From positions 1,798,001-1,862,000 of the forward strand of contig NC_007954.1 of the NCBI RefSeq assembly GCF_000013765.1: 64,000 nt of DNA, written 5' to 3'. How positions within the stretch are numbered: the stretch's first letter is position 1; each line of letters begins with the position of its first letter. The notes beneath the pieces are model-generated. The model was not told the DNA's origin. It was given only the letters and a program-made list of their open reading frames with translations, and did no database searches. The translations under genes were made by a program, and so were the position numbers. This DNA is from Shewanella denitrificans OS217. GTDB lineage: Bacteria; Pseudomonadota; Gammaproteobacteria; Enterobacterales; Shewanellaceae. Below are positions 54,342-63,067 of this stretch, in pieces.

Positions 54342-54366
54342 AAAAACCAGCGCTAGGCTGGTTTTT
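54342..54366 (-). terminator. Terminator after fur
   Basis: AAAAACCAGC and GCTGGTTTTT form a perfect 10-bp stem. On the minus strand, downstream of fur, it is followed by a T-rich run. Confidence 0.85.
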
Positions 54367-54440
54367 AGTTAAATCACAGTTTAGCACGCTATTGTTTAGC
54401 GCTATCGCTTATGACAATCCCTTAGCACTAAAGCTTAGGC

Positions 54441-54872
54441 TTATTCGTCGGCGTGATCGCAGCTGTCATTGGTACAGTGACCGTAGAGATACAAGCTATG
54501 GTGGGTCAACTTAATATTATGGCGCTTGGCGACGTCATCTTGTCGTTGCTCAATCACTTCATCGGAGAACTCAATGACTTTGTCACAGGTTAAACACACA
54601 AGGTGATCGTGATGTTTTTGCGACGACATCTCAAATACCGCTTTGCCACTTTCGAAATGATGGCGATTTAAAATCCCAGCGTCATCAAATTGATTCAGAA
54701 CACGGTAGACTGTCGCAAGGCCGATTTCTTCACCCACTTCGAGTAATTTTTTATACAGATCTTCGGCACTGATATGTTGGTTTTCAGGTGCTTGCATCAG
54801 TTCTAGAATTTTGACTCTGGGCAGGGTGATTTTTAAACCCGCTTTCTTGAGTGCTTGATTTCCATCTGTCAT
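54441..54872 (-). CDS. fur: Ferric uptake regulator Fur
   Basis: Fur represses iron-uptake genes when bound to Fe2+. The DNA-binding half has LKKAGLKITLPRVKILELM and IGLATVYRVLNQF. Metal sites are visible in HHDHLVCLTCDKVIEF and the C-terminal CTNDSCDH. The length of 143 residues is close to E. coli (148). A candidate Fur box lies 41 bases upstream of its start, suggesting autoregulation. Confidence 0.97.
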   Translation of the reverse strand: MTDGNQALKKAGLKITLPRVKILELMQAPENQHISAEDLYKKLLEVGEEIGLATVYRVLNQFDDAGILNRHHFESGKAVFEMSSQKHHDHLVCLTCDKVIEFSDEVIEQRQDDVAKRHNIKLTHHSLYLYGHCTNDSCDHADE

Positions 54873-54912
54873 GGCTAATCTCTTAATTACAGAACCAAAT
54901 GGTTCATCCGTG

Positions 54913-54931
54913 GATAATGAGCTTCATTATA
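54913..54931. promoter_or_regulatory. Candidate Fur box upstream of fur
   Basis: GATAATGAGCTTCATTATA matches 15 of 19 positions of the classic Fur box GATAATGATAATCATTATC and is palindromic. It lies 41 bases before the fur start codon, in promoter range. Confidence 0.65.
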
Positions 54932-55161
54932 TGTGCTCGGGTACAAAACTGAAACCTTTGCTAAGAGTTAATCACACTATATGTTGAAAATTTATATAAT
55001 AATTCAGTATTTAAACAGAAATCGTCATTGTAATCATAATACACTTACATAGACTAAGGGCTAATGATGAGGGCCGTACAGACCTTTAAAGATGCATGTT
55101 TACTCGCTAACCTAAAAAAGCCTTTAGCTATGATTGAATTTGATACAAGATAGGATGGATT

Positions 55162-55923
55162 ATGCAACCCGTGGCGCAGGAGAAAAAGGTGTATCGGCGT
55201 ATTGTGATATTGACTGGGGCTGGAATATCGGCAGAGTCCGGCTTGGGTACATTTCGTTGCCAAGATGGATTATGGGAAAATCATACTATAGAAGATGTGG
55301 CTACTCCTGAAGGTTACGCTCGGGATCCGCAATTAGTGGAGCGTTTTTATAACGATCGTTGGTTGCAACTTCAAAGTGAGGCTATTCAGCCTAATCCTGC
55401 CCATGAGGCCTTAGCTAGGCTTGGTGCCGAGTTCAGTGGTCAACTCTTGCTTGTGACCCAAAATGTTGATGACTTGCATGAGCGCAGCGGCGCTTTTGCT
55501 GTGCACCATATGCATGGCGAGCTTAATCGTGGCCGTTGCCCCAATTCATCGCAAACCTTTGTGCTGCGTGCTCCCTTTGGTGCTGATAACTGTTGCACTT
55601 GCTGTATTCCAGCAAGAAGACTCAGGCCTGATATTGTTTGGTTTGGGGAAATCCCTATGGGTATGGATAGGATCCATGCCGCCTTGGAAGCCTGCGATCT
55701 GTTTATTGCCATAGGGACGTCGGGCACCGTCTACCCAGCTGCAGGTTTTGTGGACATTGCCCGTCATCACGGCGCTGACACTGTGGAAGTGAATCTTGAT
55801 AAAACACCCCATAGTCAGTTTGCAGCACACCTTATTGGTAAGGCCAGTGATACCGTGCCCGTATTGGTGTCGGCTATATTGGCTGGTGAGTCTCTTAATC
55901 AGTTTGGGCACAAAGATGAGTGA
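55162..55923 (+). CDS. cobB: NAD-dependent protein deacylase CobB (sirtuin)
   Basis: CobB removes acetyl and succinyl groups from lysines using NAD+. The motifs are LTGAGISAESGLGTFR, VTQNVDDLHERSG, HMHGEL (catalytic His), a zinc region with GRC and NCCTCC, and AIGTSGTVYPAAGF. The pair Tyr and Arg in RFYNDRWLQL matches E. coli Tyr92 and Arg95, which mark desuccinylase activity. AGGATGG precedes the ATG. The end overlaps the next gene by 8 bases. Confidence 0.95.
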   Translation: MQPVAQEKKVYRRIVILTGAGISAESGLGTFRCQDGLWENHTIEDVATPEGYARDPQLVERFYNDRWLQLQSEAIQPNPAHEALARLGAEFSGQLLLVTQNVDDLHERSGAFAVHHMHGELNRGRCPNSSQTFVLRAPFGADNCCTCCIPARRLRPDIVWFGEIPMGMDRIHAALEACDLFIAIGTSGTVYPAAGFVDIARHHGADTVEVNLDKTPHSQFAAHLIGKASDTVPVLVSAILAGESLNQFGHKDE

Positions 55924-56410
55924 AAGTCGTTTGAACAGCAAGGATAATAACAGCCCAGATACTAATCAAAAACGTGCGATTATTTTGCGCGGCTTACCTG
56001 GCAGTGGAAAATCCCATTGGGTAGACACTTACCTGAAATCACAGGGGCTTGAAATTGCCACTCGGGTTAAGCAGTACGGTTATTTCTCAACCGATAGCTT
56101 GTTTATGGTCAACGGCCAATACCAGTTTGATGTCAGTAAATTGTCTCAATACCACCAACATAATCTTTGCGGCTTTATTCAAGCCCTAGGAACCCGTGAG
56201 CCTTTGGTCATTTGCGATAATACCAATGTGTGTCACTGGGAATATGCGGCTTATCAAATGGCAGCCAAAGCGCTGGGTTATCAAGTTAAAATAGTGGTGA
56301 TAGGTGATCCTAAAAACAGCCAGCATCAAAGCCTGTGCGCCGAGCGTAATCGCCATGGTGTGCCATTAGGTCACATTCGAAAAATGGCGCAGTTATTTGA
56401 GCTTGACTAG
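55916..56410 (+). CDS. P-loop kinase-like protein (AAA_33 family)
   Basis: This 164-residue protein has a Walker A motif RGLPGSGKSHWVDTYL near residue 28 and a later VICDNTNVCHWEYAAYQ that matches the DNTN block of polynucleotide-kinase-like AAA_33 proteins. The arginine-rich C-terminal part (CAERNRHGVPLGHIRKM) fits a lid. The substrate, possibly a nucleic-acid end or small molecule, is unknown. The frame is open further upstream, but the ATG at 55916 overlapping cobB by 8 bases is the natural start, implying coupling. Confidence 0.82.
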   Translation: MSESRLNSKDNNSPDTNQKRAIILRGLPGSGKSHWVDTYLKSQGLEIATRVKQYGYFSTDSLFMVNGQYQFDVSKLSQYHQHNLCGFIQALGTREPLVICDNTNVCHWEYAAYQMAAKALGYQVKIVVIGDPKNSQHQSLCAERNRHGVPLGHIRKMAQLFELD

Positions 56411-56507
56411 TGGTTATTGTGCCTGAATTTATGTTCTAAACTCATTTTATGAGCTCATTTTTAAGTACTGTAGCCGACAAGGTTATTTGCATAGCTTATC
56501 CCTAAAC

Positions 56508-56543
56508 AAAAAGGCCAATCCATCATGATGGAATGGCCTTTTT
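56508..56543. terminator. Bidirectional terminator between convergent genes
   Basis: AAAAAGGCCAATCCATCA pairs with TGATGGAATGGCCTTTTT, an almost perfect 18-base stem with no loop beyond the centre. T-runs occur on both strands. It serves the kinase-like gene and the nucleotidase gene. Confidence 0.88.
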
Positions 56544-56601
56544 AATGGTTCGCTAACCACTAGCAAATTGCAATTAATCGTTACTTGTAGTTTATAAAAC
56601 G

Positions 56602-58665
56602 TTACTTGGTTAAATCGATTTTATAGACAGCAAAACCTAACTCATCAACGGCAACTTTCACCATGTCTCTTTGCTTATTGTTGGCAATAAAGCCTGCCGC
56701 TTTTTCGCTATTTTGGGTCTCAAAACGAACGTCTAGCGCTGTGGTGGTGTTAATGGTTTTAAAGCCCCAGTTATTATCGGCACTTGGATCAACTTTACCA
56801 TCATACTTACCTGTGACTGCGTTGAATTTAGATTCTGCACTGATATAGGCGGCTAGGGCTTCGCGGTTAGCATCTGGGAGTTCAAGTACCACAAAATCTG
56901 GACCTGTACCTGCAAACTTACCGCCAAAAGCACGGTAGTTGTTGGTGGCGACAATAAATTCTTGAGCTGAAAATTCAGTACCAGTGATTTCACGGCCATC
57001 GTCGAATTTATAGGTTAAATCCACAATGCGGTTCGCATCAGCATTAACCACTTTACAATCGCCATCTAACTTATTGGCTTGAGTCACATCAATTTTATAG
57101 GTTACGCCATCAATAACATCAAAGTTATAAGTTCTGTGGGTATCCCAATTGATAAGGGATTGAACCGCTGTGCTGTTAGGGTCAATTTGATTGAACTGGT
57201 TGGCTGAACATTCAAGCCAGTTTTTCACTTCTGCGCCTGTGACTTTAACCGCAACCATGGTATTAGGGTAGAGGTATAAATCCGCCGCATTTTTATAGGT
57301 TAGCGCGCCAGCATCCACCAAAACGTACTGATCGGCATCACTTGACGTGCTGTGACGACCACCAGTCTTAAATGGCGCCGCGGCTGACAGAATAGGAATG
57401 CCTTTAAGTTCAGTAGGCAGCTTAGCTTTAACACCTGCGATTTGTGCATCAGATACGATTTGTACCGTTGGATCATCCTGCACTAAGGTCAAGAAGCTGA
57501 ACATGTCTGAGGCAGCTTCACCTATGGGTTGATCCACATATGCTAAGGTTCCTGTATGCTCAGCACTTACGGCATCGTGAATTGCGTCATCGGCTTGCAC
57601 TAGCTCAACCTTGTTTTTGAGGTCATAAATTGGTCTTGCAGCTGAACTGGACTCTTTATGAATAACCGCCCATTTGCCATTTTCTTTGCGTAACTTAAGA
57701 TCGATGACCCCTAAGTTATCGCCCCAACGACCAGGCATAACAGCTGGGATACCGTTAAGTAACCCCTTACTGGCGTCGGTGTTTGCTAGCGCTTGATAGC
57801 GATCATCTGGGAATACAGAATGACTGTGGCCAAACATAATGGCATCAATACCCGCGACATTGGTGAGTGCATAAGTGGCATTTTCAGCCCATGGATCCCC
57901 AGGGTTTTCACTGGAGCCTATGCCTGAGTGCGGGATGGCAATAATGACATCAGCACCTTGAGCTTTCATTTGTGGAACGAACTTTTCCGCCGCTTGAACA
58001 ATACCTAAAGTATCGACCTTGCCCGTTAAGTTTTGCTTATCCCACAGCATAATTTGTGGTGGCACAAAGCCGATGTAACCCACTTTAATGGTGTGCTCTT
58101 TACCTTCGGTGTCGATAACGACTTTATCTTTAATGATAAAGGGCGTAAATAAGTTCTCGCTAAATTGAATACCGTTCCAACAACCGCTCTTGTCGGCACA
58201 GATAACGTTGGCATTAATATAAGGGAACTCGGCGCCTGCAATGGCGGTTTCAAGAAAATCTAGGCCGTAGTTAAATTCATGGTTGCCTATGTTACCCACA
58301 TCATAATCTAGGGTGTTCATGGCTTTGTAGGCAGGGTGAACATCCCCTTTTTGAAGACCTATGCTGGCAACATAATCGCCCATAGGGCTACCTTGGATAA
58401 GGTCGCCATTGTCCACAAGCACTGAGTTGCTGACTTCTTTACGAGCAGCATGGATAAGGCTTGCTGTACGGGCAAGGCCTATAGTTTTGTCTTCTTTGCC
58501 ACTGTAGTAGTTAAAGTCCATGATGTTGGCATGTAAGTCACTGGTTTCTAATACCCGCAAATCGACTTCGGGAATGGTGACTGTTACTACCTTATCTTCG
58601 GAGGTACAAGCTGTTGCACTAAGTAAACTTGCGATTACTACTGATAATACTTTTTGATTCAACAT
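56602..58665 (-). CDS. cpdB: 2',3'-cyclic-nucleotide 2'-phosphodiesterase/3'-nucleotidase (CpdB-like)
   Basis: The enzyme hydrolyses 2',3'-cyclic nucleotides and 3'-nucleotides for phosphate and nucleoside salvage. The metallophosphatase motifs are VLETSDLHANIMDFNYY, VDNGDLIQGSPMGDY, IGNHEFNYGLDFL and MFGHSHSVFPDD. The C-terminal 5'-nucleotidase domain includes RAFGGKFAGTGPD. The leader MLNQKVLSVVIASLLSATAC looks like a lipoprotein signal, unlike the soluble E. coli CpdB. The length of 687 residues fits. Confidence 0.93.
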   Translation of the reverse strand: MLNQKVLSVVIASLLSATACTSEDKVVTVTIPEVDLRVLETSDLHANIMDFNYYSGKEDKTIGLARTASLIHAARKEVSNSVLVDNGDLIQGSPMGDYVASIGLQKGDVHPAYKAMNTLDYDVGNIGNHEFNYGLDFLETAIAGAEFPYINANVICADKSGCWNGIQFSENLFTPFIIKDKVVIDTEGKEHTIKVGYIGFVPPQIMLWDKQNLTGKVDTLGIVQAAEKFVPQMKAQGADVIIAIPHSGIGSSENPGDPWAENATYALTNVAGIDAIMFGHSHSVFPDDRYQALANTDASKGLLNGIPAVMPGRWGDNLGVIDLKLRKENGKWAVIHKESSSAARPIYDLKNKVELVQADDAIHDAVSAEHTGTLAYVDQPIGEAASDMFSFLTLVQDDPTVQIVSDAQIAGVKAKLPTELKGIPILSAAAPFKTGGRHSTSSDADQYVLVDAGALTYKNAADLYLYPNTMVAVKVTGAEVKNWLECSANQFNQIDPNSTAVQSLINWDTHRTYNFDVIDGVTYKIDVTQANKLDGDCKVVNADANRIVDLTYKFDDGREITGTEFSAQEFIVATNNYRAFGGKFAGTGPDFVVLELPDANREALAAYISAESKFNAVTGKYDGKVDPSADNNWGFKTINTTTALDVRFETQNSEKAAGFIANNKQRDMVKVAVDELGFAVYKIDLTK

Positions 58666-58828
58666 CGCATTTCTCTTCTATTTTTGATTTAGTGTTATTT
58701 CAGCCTAGGCTTGACCCATATCTCGACCTAGGCGTGATGATTATAACGATATTGAGCTTAACTAATGTGACAAACGGCAAGCTTATAGGGTGATAAACCA
58801 ACACTTAACTGGATTTTGGCGATAAAAA

Positions 58829-58852
58829 AAGCAGCCACCTAAGTGACTGCTT
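58829..58852 (-). terminator. Terminator after the M3 peptidase gene
   Basis: AAGCAGCCAC and GTGACTGCTT form a 10-bp stem with one mismatch. On the minus strand seven T residues follow, as expected downstream of the peptidase gene. Confidence 0.8.
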
Positions 58853-58911
58853 ATATTGGATAATAATTATACTATGAGAGTGTCAGTATAGAGTCTTGTC
58901 TAATGACAAGA

Positions 58912-61092
58912 CTATTTTTGCAGTAAACCACGGCTTTTAAGCAGGGGTTCAATGCCGGCTTCTTTGCCGCGGAACTGCTTGTACAGCAGCATAGGATCGG
59001 CGCTGCCACCTTGTGACAACACATTGTCTTTAAAGGCTTGTGCTGTGGCTTTATCAAAGATCCCATTCTCTTTAAAGGCTTCGAAGGCATCGGCGCCTAG
59101 AATATCCGACCAAAGATAGCTGTAGTAACCCGCAGAGTATCCGCCATTGAAGATGTGCGAGAAATAGGTGCTGCGATAGCGGGGCACGATTTCGTCGATT
59201 AATCCCATGTTAGCCAGTGAATCGGCTTCAAACTTGGCGGCATCACGGACTGTATCATCATTAAGCGAGTGCCAATCTAAATCAAGCTTGGTCGCAGCCA
59301 TATATTCAACGGTGGCAAAGCCTTGGTTGAATTGGCTGGCAGCTTGGATTTTTTTGACTAGGGCCTCTGGGATCACTTCACCGGTTTGGTAATGAGTGGC
59401 AAATTGAGCCAAGACTTCAGGCTGAGTCATCCAATTTTCCATGACCTGTGAGGGAAACTCCACATAGTCGCGGGGCACGGAAGTGCCAGCTTGTGAACGA
59501 TATTTAACCTTTGACAAGATGCCATGTAAAGCGTGACCAAATTCATGGAATAGGGTACTCGCTTCATCAAATGTCAGTAGGGCTGGCTCATTACCACTGG
59601 GTTTTGGGTAATTGAGTACATTGACAATAATAGGTAACGAATCCACGCCATTCATCTTGTACTGTTCACGATAGGCATTCATCCAAGCCCCACCGCGCTT
59701 GCTGCCGCGGACGAAGTAATCCCCCATGAAGATGGCCATGAGTTTACCTTCTTTATCAAAAACTTCCCAAGTACGCACATCCTCGTGGTATTTTGGCAAG
59801 TCAGTGCGTTCTTTGAGGCTGACGCCATAAAGACGATTTGCCGTGTAAAACACTCCTTTTAAGGTATTTTCTAATGAAAAATACGGGCGTGTGTCTTGTT
59901 CATTAAAGCTGTATTTTGCAACGCGGATTTTGTCTGCATAATAGGCCCAATCCCAAGCCGCTAGCTTAAACTTACCCCCTTGGCTGTCTATTAGTTCCTG
60001 CATCACAGCCACTTCGCTCTTGGCCTGATTAAGTGCTGCTGGCCAGACTTTGTTTAACAGGGCATAGACATTTTCAGGCGTCTTGGCAGTACGCTCTTCT
60101 AGCACAAAGTGGGCGTGGGATTGATAACCCATTAACTGAGCGCGCTGGGCTCGCAGGGAAGCAATTTGGGCTAAGATCAGTTTATTATCGTGTTCATTAT
60201 TGTTATTGGCCTGATTAATATAGCCATTAAATAATACTTCACGTAAGTCACGATTATCTGCATAGGTTAAAAACGGCGTGATAGAAGGTCTATGGGGGGT
60301 AAATACCCATTTTCCATCGTGGCCACGCTTAGTGGCCGTTTGTGCTGCCGTACTGATGACATTTTGAGGTAAACCAGCTAGATCTTCTTTTTTATCAATG
60401 ACTAACTCAAAGGCATTGGTTTCTGCCAACAGATTGTCACCAAAGGCTAAGTTTAACTTGCCGATTTCCTCGTTTAAGCTGCGCAAGGTTTGCTTGTCTT
60501 CTGGGCTTAAGTTCGCGCCGCCTCGGGTGAAGGATTTATAGGTGTCTTCTAGCAATTTCGTTTCAGAGGCATTTAAGCCTAAGTTTGCCGCATTGTCGTA
60601 GATGCTTTTCACTTTTTGAAATAGGGCATCATTTAAGAAAATGTCATCGGAGGATGAAGACAGCATAGGCGACACATCTTTTGATATGGCTTGTAACTCA
60701 TCATTGGTGTGAGCACTGGTTAAGTTATAAAACACGCTGGCGACTGCTGTTAACAAATCTCCAGAGAACTCTATAGCTTCAATAGTATTGGCGAATGTTG
60801 GTGCTTCTGGGTTATTGACTATCGCCATGATTTCTTCTTGACGAGCGGCAATACCAGCTTTAAATGCCGGTAAATAATGCTCCGGTTTTATCTTGTCAAA
60901 ATCGGGGATTTCTTGGAATGTGCCATATTGCTTGAAGAAAGGATTATCCCCATGCTGAGCAATCATCTGCGCTGAAGTTTGCGCTGCAGCTATCTTGGTT
61001 TGGTTTTGAGCATCGCTATTGTCTGAGCAGGCGCTCAACGCTAGGGTCAATGTCATGGCTGAAAACAGCGGACGAAGGCGTAGGCCTTTCAT
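58912..61092 (-). CDS. M3 family metallopeptidase (Dcp-like), predicted lipoprotein
   Basis: This 726-residue enzyme resembles peptidyl-dipeptidase Dcp, which removes C-terminal dipeptides. The zinc motif is TLFHEFGHALHGIL near residue 510, and QVMENWMTQPEVL and FNGGYSAGYYSYLW follow. The N-terminus (MKGLRLRPLFSAMTLTLALS, then AC) is a lipoprotein signal, so it sits in the envelope. Oligopeptidase A has the same fold, but the exported form with this C-terminus favours Dcp. Confidence 0.92.
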   Translation of the reverse strand: MKGLRLRPLFSAMTLTLALSACSDNSDAQNQTKIAAAQTSAQMIAQHGDNPFFKQYGTFQEIPDFDKIKPEHYLPAFKAGIAARQEEIMAIVNNPEAPTFANTIEAIEFSGDLLTAVASVFYNLTSAHTNDELQAISKDVSPMLSSSSDDIFLNDALFQKVKSIYDNAANLGLNASETKLLEDTYKSFTRGGANLSPEDKQTLRSLNEEIGKLNLAFGDNLLAETNAFELVIDKKEDLAGLPQNVISTAAQTATKRGHDGKWVFTPHRPSITPFLTYADNRDLREVLFNGYINQANNNNEHDNKLILAQIASLRAQRAQLMGYQSHAHFVLEERTAKTPENVYALLNKVWPAALNQAKSEVAVMQELIDSQGGKFKLAAWDWAYYADKIRVAKYSFNEQDTRPYFSLENTLKGVFYTANRLYGVSLKERTDLPKYHEDVRTWEVFDKEGKLMAIFMGDYFVRGSKRGGAWMNAYREQYKMNGVDSLPIIVNVLNYPKPSGNEPALLTFDEASTLFHEFGHALHGILSKVKYRSQAGTSVPRDYVEFPSQVMENWMTQPEVLAQFATHYQTGEVIPEALVKKIQAASQFNQGFATVEYMAATKLDLDWHSLNDDTVRDAAKFEADSLANMGLIDEIVPRYRSTYFSHIFNGGYSAGYYSYLWSDILGADAFEAFKENGIFDKATAQAFKDNVLSQGGSADPMLLYKQFRGKEAGIEPLLKSRGLLQK

Positions 61093-61259
61093 AGGTGGAC
61101 TCCCAAATAAATTATGCGGCCTTTTATTGGCCTGCTATGAATATTCTGTTTGTTAATATAAATATCAGTACGGCTGGAAATAAAAAACTGCCGTCAGCGG
61201 GGCATTTTAGCAAGGTTTTTAGACCTATGGGGGATTGAATCGTGTCTGTTTGTAACAAA

Positions 61260-61290
61260 AAAAGAGCCAGCTAACAGCTGGCTCTTTTGT
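61260..61290 (-). terminator. Terminator after the porin/PstS-like operon
   Basis: AAAAGAGCCAGCT and AGCTGGCTCTTTT form a perfect 13-bp stem with an AAC loop. On the minus strand it is followed by a T-run. It ends the operon. Confidence 0.9.
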
Positions 61291-61326
61291 GAGTATAAAC
61301 CAATGATTTTAAAGTTATTAATAAAA

Positions 61327-61725
61327 TTATGGCTTTAGAATCACTTTTACTGTGCCATCAAGATCGGCTTCATCGATATAGCCAACTCCATTAGGGTCTG
61401 CAGCAATCGCCGCTTTCATCGCCGCTGCGCCGCTGACCGATGCTGGCGGGTTGCCTTTACCGGTAAACACTTGCTTAGACCAGAAGGCTTTAAGTTGGGA
61501 ATCAGACTTTCCCGTTACGCTAGAATGGAAGGCGCTGCGAGTCGCATTGCCTTCTTCAAGTTCGTAGGGTACCGATGACGAGCTGCCTTTGCCTAAAAAG
61601 AGCTTTTTGGCATCGGCGGCAGAAATCGAATCCGCGCCGCCCGTGTTACCAATCAATACCACAGCAGCATTGGCAGACAGGGCGCAACTTAAACTGAGCG
61701 CTAAAATAGAGAGTAACTTGTTCAT
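61327..61725 (-). CDS. Small PstS-like periplasmic protein
   Basis: This 132-residue protein has a signal peptide ending SANA and a phosphate-binding-protein-like core: VLIGNTGGADSISAADAKKLFLG, then AFWSKQVFTGKGNPPASVSG and ADPNGVGYIDEADLDGTVKV. It is about half the size of a full PstS and so resembles one lobe. The ribosome site AGGAGCG is the same as that of the porin gene 15 bases upstream, and the two form an operon. Confidence 0.82.
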   Translation of the reverse strand: MNKLLSILALSLSCALSANAAVVLIGNTGGADSISAADAKKLFLGKGSSSSVPYELEEGNATRSAFHSSVTGKSDSQLKAFWSKQVFTGKGNPPASVSGAAAMKAAIAADPNGVGYIDEADLDGTVKVILKP

Positions 61726-61740
61726 CTTATCGCTCCTTAA

Positions 61741-62985
61741 TTAAAATACAGCGTCGAATTTAACGGTATAGACTAAAGTGTCATCATACATAAACGCGCC
61801 AGTGAGCGGGTTAAATGTTGCTGAGTTTCCACTTAGACCACCACTTGTGTCACCAAATTCATTAGCGTAGGTTAAGTCGAATTTAACCGCTAGGTTATCC
61901 AGTGCATCCCAACGTAAACCTAAGCTATAGGCAGTACGCTCTTGGTTAAAGACGATTTTTTGCAATGCAGTTTGCGCCGAAACGGGCATACGCTCGTCAT
62001 TATCTTGGCTTTCTATGTATGCCACCGTCACATAAGGGGTGAAGGCTTTTATTCTATAACCTAAGGTGATGTAGCCAGAATCACTATCTGGGAAAGCACC
62101 TTCAGTTTCAACGCGGGTCCATTCAAACACGGCGAGCATTTCGCCGTTGTCATAACTGGCGCCGACACCGACGAATTCGCCTCTGGCATCATCTAGGGTC
62201 ATTAACACACTTTCAACCGTCATAAAGGTGGGCGGTGAACTTGGTGGCACAGCGATAGGCACTTGACTGGTGCGGGTGATGTCACCATCTAGCACAGCCG
62301 TGGCGTATACGCCGCGTAATGTCCACACTTCATCGGTCCAACTCAGGTTGGCACCCATCAGGTTAGATAAGTTAACGTTAGTGTTTTTAACGTCAGATTC
62401 GCCGCCAAACGCTTGCATAGATAAGGTCGACTCATCGTATTCGACATCATAAGAGATGCCAGCACCTGTGTAAGATGAAAATGGAATATTACCGTAAACT
62501 TCTTCAGGTGGACGAGCGAAGGGTTGTGCATAGCCCACGTCTAAGTAATCAGAATACATGAACAAAGGCACACGCAGCTTACCACCACGTAGTTGCACAC
62601 CATTGTCAAACTTATGGGACAAGTAAGCCCATTCGGCTTCCACTTCCCAATCGTATTCGCCGCGCATCATAAGTTGCAACACGGCTTGGGTGTTATCGCT
62701 GATGCTGAACGTACCTTGGAAACCTAATTTGCTGTCTTGACTTAAATTGGTGCTGTTATCGCTGCCGTTGTAACCGGCATCATTATCAGCACTGATATAA
62801 GCACCACTAACAAAGCCATTGAACTGAAATTTATCAGTGAGACTGGCGGTTTGCTGTTTTTGCAATGCCTTTACTTGCTGCTCTAGCTGGGCAATTTTTT
62901 GCTCAGTGGTTTGTTCAGCCATTAGCGTTGTGGGTGCTAGGGCACAAGCTACAGCTAAAGAAAGGGTCTTTAACATTAACTTCAT
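61741..62985 (-). CDS. Outer-membrane porin with coiled-coil N-terminus
   Basis: This 414-residue protein has a signal peptide ending LMA, a short trimer-forming coiled coil (EQKIAQLEQQVKALQKQQ) and a beta-barrel starting FQFNGFVSGAYISAD and ending in YTVKFDAVF with a C-terminal Phe. The ATG at 62985 has AGGAGCG at ideal spacing; earlier ATGs in the frame overlap that site. Its partner, a PstS-like protein, suggests oxyanion uptake, possibly phosphate. Confidence 0.85.
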   Translation of the reverse strand: MKLMLKTLSLAVACALAPTTLMAEQTTEQKIAQLEQQVKALQKQQTASLTDKFQFNGFVSGAYISADNDAGYNGSDNSTNLSQDSKLGFQGTFSISDNTQAVLQLMMRGEYDWEVEAEWAYLSHKFDNGVQLRGGKLRVPLFMYSDYLDVGYAQPFARPPEEVYGNIPFSSYTGAGISYDVEYDESTLSMQAFGGESDVKNTNVNLSNLMGANLSWTDEVWTLRGVYATAVLDGDITRTSQVPIAVPPSSPPTFMTVESVLMTLDDARGEFVGVGASYDNGEMLAVFEWTRVETEGAFPDSDSGYITLGYRIKAFTPYVTVAYIESQDNDERMPVSAQTALQKIVFNQERTAYSLGLRWDALDNLAVKFDLTYANEFGDTSGGLSGNSATFNPLTGAFMYDDTLVYTVKFDAVF

Positions 62986-63067
62986 TTTATCGCTCCTGTT
63001 CATCATCATTCGCCGTTTAGGCTTATTTTATTGCATCAAAGAACCAAGGTAGTTTAGTTGAAGAAAT

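Noticed and set aside
58703..58733. GCCTAGG...CCTAGGC inverted repeat upstream of the cpdB-like gene
   Set aside because: The arms are 7 bp with a 17-base spacer and no second copy, which is too weak to call an operator.
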